Shown: positions 6,456 to 11,677 of the stretch, in pieces | Layout of the letters: each line of letters opens with the position of its first letter | Numbering within the stretch: position 1 is the stretch's first letter | Origin: an uncultured Erysipelotrichaceae bacterium | Lineage (GTDB): Bacteria; Bacillota_I; Bacilli_A; RFN20; CAG-288 | Length of the DNA: 11,677 bases | Assembly (NCBI GenBank): GCA_902771745.1 | Contig: CACXYG010000025.1 | Span: 1-11,677 of the forward strand | Direction: 5' to 3' | The notes under the pieces: model-generated | The model's input: the letters and a program-made list of their open reading frames with translations, nothing else | Databases searched by the model: none | What the model was told of the DNA's origin: nothing | Position numbers and translations under genes: made by a program

Positions 6456-6512
6456 ACTTCCTAGAAATAATTGGGGGAATGCATATTGGATGTGCATTCC
6501 CTCTTTCTTTTC
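6443..6512 (+). terminator. Riboswitch expression platform: terminator and competing antiterminator
   Basis: Terminator: GGGAATGCA (6475-6483) pairs with TGCATTCCC (6493-6501), followed by a T-rich tail (6502-6511). Antiterminator: 6443-6453 (TATCCAATGTG) can pair with 6482-6492 (CATATTGGATG), 11 bp with two G.U. This uses both the 3' strand of aptamer P1 and part of the terminator 5' strand, so the two states exclude each other. Lysine should give termination, and lack of lysine read-through into dapA. Confidence 0.88.
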
Positions 6513-6535
6513 ATGAAAAATGGAGGATTCACATC

Positions 6536-7423
6536 ATGAAGAAGCCGGTATTTACAGGTGTTGCCACAGCATTGATCACACCATTCAAGGATGGTGAAAT
6601 TGATTATGATGCTTACACCAAGATTGTCGAAGATCAGATTGCAAAGGGCGTTGATGCTCTTGTAGTTTCTGCCACCACTGGTGAGGTTGCTACCATCACC
6701 GATGATGAGCAGTTATCCTTGATCGGTTACACGGTCAGAATGGTCAATAAGAGAGTTCCTGTTATCGCCTACACAGGTTCTAACTGCACCGATAACTCGA
6801 TCACCATGACCAAAGAAGCATGTATGCTTGGTGCGGATGCTGTTTTAGTCATCACACCTTACTATAACAAGACGACAAAGAAGGGGTTGGTCACCCACTT
6901 TACTGCCATTGCCAATGTCTCTAAGGTTCCAGTTATTGTCTATAACGTTCCTTCTCGTACTGGTTTGAATTTGACACCAGATGTTTATGAACTTTTAGCC
7001 AAACATCCGATGATCAATGGTGTCAAGGAAGCAAACGGCAACCTAGAAGCCATGGAAGAAGCCAAGAGACTTGTCGGTGATGAACTCAACTTCTATTCTG
7101 GTAACGATGACCAGATTTATGAAATGACCAAACGCGGTGGCCTTGGTGTCATCTCCGTTTTGTCTAACCTTTTACCTTATGAGACCGGTAGAATTGTCAA
7201 ATCCTATTTAGAGGGTAAGGAAGAAGAATCCAAAGCCTTACAGGAAAAATACAATCCTTTGATCAAAGCCTTGTTCTCAGAAGTCAATCCAATTCCAGTC
7301 AAGGAAGCTATGGCTATGCTTGGCTATTGTGATTTGGAATATCGTCTACCACTTGTTCCAATGGAAGATGATACCAAAGCCAGATTGATTGAAGAGATGA
7401 AGAAGGTCGGTTTGACTTTCTAA
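6536..7423 (+). CDS. dapA: 4-hydroxy-tetrahydrodipicolinate synthase
   Basis: DapA condenses pyruvate with aspartate semialdehyde, the first committed step to diaminopimelate and lysine. From the ATG at 6536 the protein has 295 residues, the usual length for this TIM-barrel family. Visible motifs are GVATALITPF at the N-terminus, the pyruvate-binding SATTGE (45-50), PYYNK (108-112) with Y109/Y110, YNVPSRTG (136-143) with the catalytic Y136 and R141, and K164 in GVKEANGN, the Schiff-base lysine. This start has GGAGGA eight bases upstream. An in-frame ATG at 6479 lies inside the riboswitch terminator stem, has no ribosome binding site and would add 19 non-homologous residues, so I reject it. 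First gene of the riboswitch-controlled operon; dapB follows after 12 bases. Confidence 0.95.
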   Translation: MKKPVFTGVATALITPFKDGEIDYDAYTKIVEDQIAKGVDALVVSATTGEVATITDDEQLSLIGYTVRMVNKRVPVIAYTGSNCTDNSITMTKEACMLGADAVLVITPYYNKTTKKGLVTHFTAIANVSKVPVIVYNVPSRTGLNLTPDVYELLAKHPMINGVKEANGNLEAMEEAKRLVGDELNFYSGNDDQIYEMTKRGGLGVISVLSNLLPYETGRIVKSYLEGKEEESKALQEKYNPLIKALFSEVNPIPVKEAMAMLGYCDLEYRLPLVPMEDDTKARLIEEMKKVGLTF

Positions 7424-7435
7424 GGGGATAGATAA

Positions 7436-8164
7436 ATGGATATTATTTTAAATGGTGCAAATGGCCGTATGGGAAGAGTCATTACCAAGAAGGTAAATGA
7501 CGGCTATAACGGCGTTAATATTGTTGCTGCAGTAGATAGAAACGGTGCTCAGTATGAATCTCTGGCTGCTTTTACTGGCAAAGGTGATGTCATCATCGAC
7601 TTTTCTAATCATGCAGCTACCAAAGAATTATTAGATTATGCCGTAAGTCATAACACTCCAGTTGTCATTGCTACCACGGGTCAGAACGAAGAAGAAAAGG
7701 AGATGATTGTTGCTGCTAGCAAGAAGATTCCTGTCTTCTTTTCTTATAACATGTCTCTTGGTATCGCCGCTTTATCCGAACTTGCCAATAAGGCAGCTTC
7801 CTTAATGAAGGATGCCGAGATTGAAATTGTGGAAATCCATCATGATCAGAAGTTAGATGCCCCAAGTGGTACCGCCCTTCTTTTAGCCGATTCCATCAAG
7901 GAAGTAAGACCAGACTCCAATTTAGTCATTGGTAGAAACGGTCATGCTAAACGTGAGAAAAATGACATTGGCATTTCCTCTATCCGTATTGGAAATGTTG
8001 TCGGTGTTCACGAGATTATCATCTCTTCTGGTTTAGAGACATTGACCCTGAAGCATGAAGCCCATGACCGCTCATTGTTCGCAGATGGTGCTTTGGTCGC
8101 TGCTGAGTATCTCTCTAAAGTGAATCAGCCGGGTTTATATAACATGAAGGACTTGGTGAAATAA
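7436..8164 (+). CDS. dapB: 4-hydroxy-tetrahydrodipicolinate reductase
   Basis: DapB reduces the DapA product with NAD(P)H to tetrahydrodipicolinate. The 242-residue protein begins with the Rossmann motif NGANGRMG (6-13) and carries the family signature EIHHDQKLDAPSGTA (133-147), with the catalytic H135/H136 and K139. It also shows IATTGQ (78-83) and YNMSLG (104-109), which contact cofactor and substrate. It is slightly shorter than the E. coli enzyme (273), as in many Bacillota. AGGGGAT lies about ten bases before the ATG. It ends one base before dapF, implying translational coupling. Confidence 0.95.
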   Translation: MDIILNGANGRMGRVITKKVNDGYNGVNIVAAVDRNGAQYESLAAFTGKGDVIIDFSNHAATKELLDYAVSHNTPVVIATTGQNEEEKEMIVAASKKIPVFFSYNMSLGIAALSELANKAASLMKDAEIEIVEIHHDQKLDAPSGTALLLADSIKEVRPDSNLVIGRNGHAKREKNDIGISSIRIGNVVGVHEIIISSGLETLTLKHEAHDRSLFADGALVAAEYLSKVNQPGLYNMKDLVK

Positions 8165-8165
8165 G

Positions 8166-9020
8166 ATGGATATTTCTTTTACCAAGATGCATGGATGTGG
8201 CAACGACTACATCTATATCAATTGTCTAGAAGGAATACCATTTGATCCAAATAAACTATCCAGCGTCATGTCTCCTCGTCACTTCTCGGTGGGTGGAGAT
8301 GGCATTGTTTTAATCTGTGCTTCTGAAGTTGCGGATTTTAAAATGCGTATGTTTAATTTGGATGGATCGGAAGGAAAGATGTGTGGTAATGCTATCCGTT
8401 GTGTTGGCAAATACGTCTATGAGAATCATTTGACGGATAAGCTATCTCTTTCTATTGAGACGTTAAGTGGTATTAAATATCTTTCTCTTCATAAACAAGG
8501 AGAAAAGATCAAGACGGTTACAGTTGATATGGGCAAAGCGAGTCTAGAAGCCAAAGATATTCCTGTTTTAGCAAAACATAGATTTATCAATCAACCTTAT
8601 GAGGTGGATGGTGTCACTTATTATGGAACGGCTGTCTCTATGGGTAATCCTCACGTGGTCATCTATCAAGAGGAAGTGAAATCTCTCAACCTTGAAAAGA
8701 TGGGCCCAAATTTTGAAAATCATCCTTTATTCCCAGAAAGAGTCAACACTGAGTTTATCAAAGTGATCGATAAGACTCATTTAGAGATGAGAGTCTGGGA
8801 AAGAGGTAGCGGTGAGACGTTTGCCTGCGGAACTGGTGCTTGTGCAGCAACAGTCAGTTCTATCATCAACGGTTATTGTCCGTTTGATACTCCGATTGAA
8901 GTTTCTTTGATCGGTGGCGTTTTGACCATTACGGTCGATAAAGATTTAAATGTGAAAATGGAAGGACCTGCAACTAAGGTCTACACTGGGGTATTCAATT
9001 ATGAGTGTGAAACTGAATAA
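8166..9020 (+). CDS. dapF: Diaminopimelate epimerase
   Basis: DapF interconverts LL- and meso-diaminopimelate by a two-cysteine, cofactor-free mechanism. The 284-residue protein has the N-terminal HGCGNDYIYI (9-18), the first catalytic cysteine in GKMCGNAIRC (C73), NPHVV (161-165), and the second catalytic cysteine in the ACGTGACAA stretch (C221). The length is typical. It starts one base after the dapB stop, with AAGGA inside the dapB end as the likely ribosome binding site, and its last 20 bases overlap the start of dapL, a sign of coupled translation. It acts after DapL in this operon's pathway. Confidence 0.95.
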   Translation: MDISFTKMHGCGNDYIYINCLEGIPFDPNKLSSVMSPRHFSVGGDGIVLICASEVADFKMRMFNLDGSEGKMCGNAIRCVGKYVYENHLTDKLSLSIETLSGIKYLSLHKQGEKIKTVTVDMGKASLEAKDIPVLAKHRFINQPYEVDGVTYYGTAVSMGNPHVVIYQEEVKSLNLEKMGPNFENHPLFPERVNTEFIKVIDKTHLEMRVWERGSGETFACGTGACAATVSSIINGYCPFDTPIEVSLIGGVLTITVDKDLNVKMEGPATKVYTGVFNYECETE

Positions 9021-10185
9021 TCATTACGATAATCTGGTGAAGAATTATCTTTTTTCGGAAGTCGGTAAAAGAGTAAGAGTGTATCAGGAAGCCAATCCGG
9101 ATAAGAAGATCATCCGTCTTGGTATTGGCGATGTCACGCTTCCTTTAGCTAAGCCGATTGTCGATGCGATGCAAGCAGCTGTCATAGAAATGGGAGAGAA
9201 GTCCACCTTCAAGGGTTATCCACCGGAGTATGGCTATGACTTTTTAAGAAAAGCGATTGTCGATTACTATCAGAATAATGACAACGTCACTTTAAAAATG
9301 GAAGATGTTTTTGTCTCTGACGGTGCAAAATCCGATTGTGGCAACATCGTTGAAATCTTTGGTGACAATCCGATTTTAATTCCTGATCCTGTCTATCCAG
9401 TCTATATGGATTCCAACATCATGGCTGGTAGAAAAGTCACCCTTGTCAACGCAACCAAGGAAAACTTGTTCTTACCATCACCAGAAGGAATCAAAGAAGA
9501 TTCCTATATCATTTATCTTTGCTCTCCAAATAATCCAACGGGTGCTGTTTATGACTATGACGGCTTAAAAGCCTGGGTTGATTTTGCCCTTAAGACTGGT
9601 TCTGTCATCATCTTTGATTCTGCCTATGAATCTTATGTGGATGGAGAGGAACCTCGCTCTATTTTTGAAGTCGAAGGTGCAAAAAAGTGTGCGATTGAAA
9701 TCTGTTCTCTTTCTAAAAGTGCAGGTTTTACCGGTGTCAGATGTTCCTGGACGATCATTCCCACAGAATTGATGGTAGAAGATAAATCCTTGAATGCTAT
9801 GTGGGCAAGACGTCAGGCGACCAAGTTCAATGGTGTTCCTTATATTGTTCAAAAGGGTGCTGAGGCAGCCTTAAAAGAAGAAGGCTTAAAAGCTTCTAAA
9901 GAAACGATCGCTTACTATAAGCGTAACGCTAAGTTATTGACTGATTTATTCACAAAGAAGGGCATCTTCTTTACTGGTGGTATCTCTTCTCCTTATATCT
10001 GGATGAAGACACCAAGAGGATTGAGCAGTTGGGAATTCTTCGATGAACTTTTAAACAAGGTTCAGATTGTCGGCACGCCAGGTTCTGGCTTTGGTGCCAA
10101 CGGAGAAGGTTTCTTCCGTTTAACCGCCTTTGGTTCCTATGAGGATACTCTTGAAGCGGTCAAAAGATTAGATGAGATTTTATAG
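9001..10185 (+). CDS. dapL: LL-diaminopimelate aminotransferase
   Basis: DapL transaminates tetrahydrodipicolinate with glutamate directly to LL-diaminopimelate, replacing the succinylase or acetylase steps. The 394-residue fold-type I PLP enzyme shows family-specific blocks: YLFSEVGKRVR (16-26), LGIGDVTLPL (40-49), GYPPEYGYDFLR (72-83), VSDGAKSDCGNI (105-116) and DPVYPVYMDSNIMAGR (129-144). General PLP motifs follow: NNPTG (177-181), D206, Y209, the Schiff-base K239 in SLSKSAGFTGVR, and carboxylate-binding R373. These DapL-specific blocks separate it from ordinary aspartate aminotransferases. The ATG at 9001 overlaps dapF by 20 bases; a GTG at 9007 is a possible alternative start. Its presence explains why no dapD, dapC or dapE gene lies in the operon. 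Confidence 0.93.
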   Translation: MSVKLNNHYDNLVKNYLFSEVGKRVRVYQEANPDKKIIRLGIGDVTLPLAKPIVDAMQAAVIEMGEKSTFKGYPPEYGYDFLRKAIVDYYQNNDNVTLKMEDVFVSDGAKSDCGNIVEIFGDNPILIPDPVYPVYMDSNIMAGRKVTLVNATKENLFLPSPEGIKEDSYIIYLCSPNNPTGAVYDYDGLKAWVDFALKTGSVIIFDSAYESYVDGEEPRSIFEVEGAKKCAIEICSLSKSAGFTGVRCSWTIIPTELMVEDKSLNAMWARRQATKFNGVPYIVQKGAEAALKEEGLKASKETIAYYKRNAKLLTDLFTKKGIFFTGGISSPYIWMKTPRGLSSWEFFDELLNKVQIVGTPGSGFGANGEGFFRLTAFGSYEDTLEAVKRLDEIL

Positions 10186-10195
10186 GGGGGTAAGT

Positions 10196-10324
10196 ATGGC
10201 AAGAACAATCTTACATGATAATGTCGAAAGCAAGGATGGTGTTCTCCATTTTGCTGGTGTCGATTTAACTACCTTAGCCAAGAAGTATGGTACACCACTC
10301 ATCATTTTTGATGAGGATAAAATC
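10196..10324 (+). CDS. lysA: Diaminopimelate decarboxylase, 5' fragment cut at the chimeric junction
   Basis: Only about the first 43 residues are present. The ATG follows a strong G-rich ribosome binding site (10185-10190), ten bases after dapL. LTTLAKKYGTPLIIFDEDKI (residues 24-43) matches the conserved N-terminal block of LysA, where a GTPLxVxDExxI motif begins the alanine-racemase-like barrel. After residue 43 (possibly a little earlier) the homology stops: the frame stays open to 10,822 but is antisense to a Bacteroidetes lipoprotein gene. The PLP lysine and all other catalytic parts are missing. As the last step, meso-diaminopimelate to lysine, it fits the end of this operon. The intact gene very probably exists in the source genome. 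Confidence 0.85.
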
Positions 10325-10325
10325 T
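10301..10325. other. Probable assembly (chimera) junction between Bacillota and Bacteroidales DNA
   Basis: LysA similarity on the plus strand runs up to about 10,324. DUF4837 similarity on the minus strand runs down to about 10,301 (the codons for FILIKND). Up to ~24 bases therefore fit both genes, a micro-homology of the size at which short k-mer assembly graphs join unrelated genomes. Both genes are truncated here, and promoter type, ribosome binding sites and codon use change across it. Confidence 0.82.
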
Positions 10326-10846
10326 TCCGGCACAAGCAGATCATAACCCTGTTTCTTCAAGGCCATTCGAACCTCTTTACTGGTGCTTACCCGATAAAAC
10401 TGCAATTGACGAGCCAATTCTTCCCGCACAAACCAATCACGAATCACCTCGCCGTGATCCTTCCAATAACTCAAAAACTGCTCCTCATTCGGCGCTTGAA
10501 TGCGGATATACGCTTGCGGTTTGGACCACACGTTGCGGGAGTTGAGCACCTTAATCTGGGTGTATTTCTGCGGATTGATATCGATATAGAGAATATTTCG
10601 AGTCGCTTTGAGCAGGTCGTCAAACTGGCCGGCCGTCACATGCGAAACCGTGAAATAGGGCTCCATCTGCGGCAAAGCATACATATCTCCACTCATCGTC
10701 TCACTCACCGCAGCTTTTACCGAGGCATCGCTGACAATCAGACACTCATAGATACTACCGGTAGCAGAAGTGAGCAGACGTTCACCCGAATTACTGCAAC
10801 CCAACAGCGCGAGGGCTGCTAAAATGAAAAGGCTGATTTTTTTCAT
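10301..10846 (-). CDS. DUF4837-family lipoprotein, 3' end missing (Bacteroidales)
   Basis: About 182 residues of genuine sequence are present before the junction. A lipoprotein signal peptide (MKKISLFILAALALLGC, C17) directs it to the envelope. The following SATGSIYECLIV, LPQMEPYFTVSHV (58-70), RNILYIDI, WSKPQAYIRIQAP and DWFVREELARQL blocks match, as I recall, the DUF4837 (PF16125) proteins of Bacteroidetes, which are usually well over 300 residues, so roughly the C-terminal half is lost. After about D182 the frame runs on for eight residues antisense to lysA, which do not belong. It has no Shine-Dalgarno sequence, typical for Bacteroidetes, and is driven by the promoter at 10,866-10,897. 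Function unknown. Confidence 0.8.
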
Positions 10847-10865
10847 TGCAATAAGAATTTTGCTG

Positions 10866-10897
10866 CAAAATTACAAAAAAAATATTAAATTTGCAAA
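10866..10897 (-). promoter_or_regulatory. Bacteroidetes-type promoter for the DUF4837 gene
   Basis: On the minus strand, TTTG (10897-10894) is followed by exactly 20 bases and TAATTTTG (10873-10866), then C. This is the Bacteroidetes primary-sigma consensus TTTG-N19/21-TAnnTTTG. It would give a leader of only a dozen or so bases. Confidence 0.82.
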
Positions 10898-10912
10898 AAA
10901 GTCCTCAAAAAA

Positions 10913-10944
10913 TTTGTATATTTCCAAAAAAAGTAGTAATTTTG
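10913..10944 (+). promoter_or_regulatory. Bacteroidetes-type promoter for the AraC-family gene
   Basis: TTTG (10913-10916), 20 bases, then TAATTTTG (10937-10944) and C, with the same boxes and spacing as the divergent minus-strand promoter. The two face outward with -33 boxes 15 bases apart. Confidence 0.82.
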
Positions 10945-10987
10945 CGGCAAAATTAATCCATCTTAATCTATCTAATACTTACTTAGT

Positions 10988-11677
10988 ATGATTTTATCTA
11001 CTGACTACATCTTCCTCACCGACGAAAAGGAAGGCTTTCGTATCTGCCGTGAGACGCGTACTACGTCTACTACTACGATGACCATTCTATATGTTGAAAA
11101 AGGATATATGGATGTCTATTTTCACGAGAAGATGCTCCGCATTAATGCTGGAGATATGTTTGTTCGTATCCCCGATCCGAATCATAAATTAGGTCCGTAT
11201 GAGTTATCGGAAGATCTGGAATTCAAGCAGATTACCGTCGGCGCGGAAATCTTTGAGAAAATTATGTTTGATCACCTGCGCGTGGAGCCGAACTGGTACG
11301 CAAAGCAGGAGTATGTTAAGGAGCATCCTATCTTTCCTCTGAACCCGGTAAGCAAGGAGTTTTTCCATACCTATTTCAAGTTGTTGACCTTACAGCTGGA
11401 GGATCGGCCGACGCAATATCGCTTGCAGATCCTGGATATGATCGCACGTGGCGGTACGATGGAGATGCTCAACTATTTGGATAAGTTAGCTGTTATTCCT
11501 AAGTTAGGAAAGGGTCGTCTGTCCGTTAACCAGAGCGATTATACCTTCCTGGAGTTCACGCGTCTGTTGCATCAGTATCCGCACGAGCGCGAGGTACAGT
11601 GGTACGCGGAGAAACTCAATATCACACCGAAATACCTCTCGGAGATCTGCAAAGCACGAAGCGGTAAGTCTGCCAGT
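10988..11677 (+). CDS. AraC-family transcriptional regulator, 3' end beyond the window (Bacteroidales)
   Basis: The frame is open from the ATG at 10988 through the window end, 230 codons without a stop. Residues ~34-67 (LYVEKGYMDVYFHEK, then INAGDMFV) look like the cupin-type sensing domain of AraC regulators. Residues ~200-230 (VQWYAEKLNITPKYLSEICK followed by RSGKSAS) are the first helix-turn-helix of the AraC DNA-binding domain; the second lies beyond the edge. There is no Shine-Dalgarno sequence, and the gene is divergently transcribed from the DUF4837 lipoprotein. Codon use (frequent CGT, CTG and ACG) differs from the genes left of the junction. The inducer and targets cannot be told. 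Confidence 0.85.
   Translation, partial: MILSTDYIFLTDEKEGFRICRETRTTSTTTMTILYVEKGYMDVYFHEKMLRINAGDMFVRIPDPNHKLGPYELSEDLEFKQITVGAEIFEKIMFDHLRVEPNWYAKQEYVKEHPIFPLNPVSKEFFHTYFKLLTLQLEDRPTQYRLQILDMIARGGTMEMLNYLDKLAVIPKLGKGRLSVNQSDYTFLEFTRLLHQYPHEREVQWYAEKLNITPKYLSEICKARSGKSAS

Noticed and set aside
6479..6535. ATG at 6479 as the start of dapA
   Set aside because: It lies in the riboswitch terminator stem, has no ribosome binding site, and adds 19 residues not seen in DapA proteins. ATG 6536 has a good GGAGGA.
10301..10325. Horizontal transfer or a mobile element as cause of the junction
   Set aside because: No integrase, IS, tRNA or direct repeat beside it. Truncation of both genes at a micro-homology fits misassembly better.
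10172..10822. A 216-residue plus-strand protein spanning the junction
   Set aside because: Only residues encoded by 10,196-10,324 are real (LysA start). The rest is antisense to the DUF4837 gene, an artefact of the join.
1..11677. CRISPR array, tRNA or rRNA genes, prophage or transposon
   Set aside because: No regularly spaced repeats, tRNA-like cloverleafs, rRNA motifs, transposase or phage genes were seen on either strand.

Overview
The window holds two unrelated pieces of DNA joined at about position 10,301-10,325. The left piece (1 to ~10,320) looks like a low-GC Bacillota genome, probably an uncultured gut Bacilli/Erysipelotrichia-type lineage (inference). The support is strong AGGAGG-type ribosome binding sites, sigma-A promoters (TTGCAA-N17-TATAAT), U-tailed intrinsic terminators, a CcpA-type cre sequence, a lysine riboswitch, and TGA not used as Trp. 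The right piece (~10,320 to 11,677) looks like Bacteroidales. It has two divergent TTTG-N20-TAATTTTGC promoters, which are the Bacteroidetes primary-sigma signature, a DUF4837-type lipoprotein and an AraC-family regulator without a Shine-Dalgarno sequence. Two genes, lysA on the left and the DUF4837 gene on the right, are cut at the same point within a shared stretch of up to about 24 bp. A metagenome assembly chimera is the most economical explanation.

Layout. 1-278: no clear gene; two adjacent hairpins, a 14-bp palindrome and a promoter-like -10 box. 279-1553 (+): membrane HD-GYP phosphodiesterase. 1616-2410 (+): a YugP-like membrane protein whose HExxH zinc-peptidase motif is replaced by QKSAL, so a probable pseudo-protease. 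2423-2478: back-to-back terminators closing the convergent units. 2485-4254 (-): a Pit-type phosphate transporter followed by its DUF47/PhoU-like partner, one transcription unit. 4466-4491: terminator. 4502-5869 (-): secreted lipoprotein with an endonuclease I domain and an unidentified beta-rich C-terminal module. 5870-6248: intergenic, with helically phased A-tracts and a cre-like site. 6249-6512: sigma-A promoter, lysine riboswitch and its terminator/antiterminator. 6536-10,324 (+): dapA-dapB-dapF-dapL-lysA', a tightly packed lysine/diaminopimelate operon.

How the parts fit. The dap operon encodes the aminotransferase (DapL) route: DapA and DapB make tetrahydrodipicolinate, DapL converts it in one step to LL-diaminopimelate, DapF makes the meso form for peptidoglycan, and LysA would decarboxylate that to lysine. 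Lysine shuts the operon off through the riboswitch, and the competing RNA helices can be read directly. Pit and the DUF47 protein handle phosphate uptake, and the neighbouring extracellular nuclease could supply phosphate or nucleosides from DNA (inference). No wholly new system is evident. The best leads are the inactivated YugP paralogue, the nuclease with its unassigned C-terminal module and control region, and the chimeric junction, which should be resolved before anything spanning it is interpreted.
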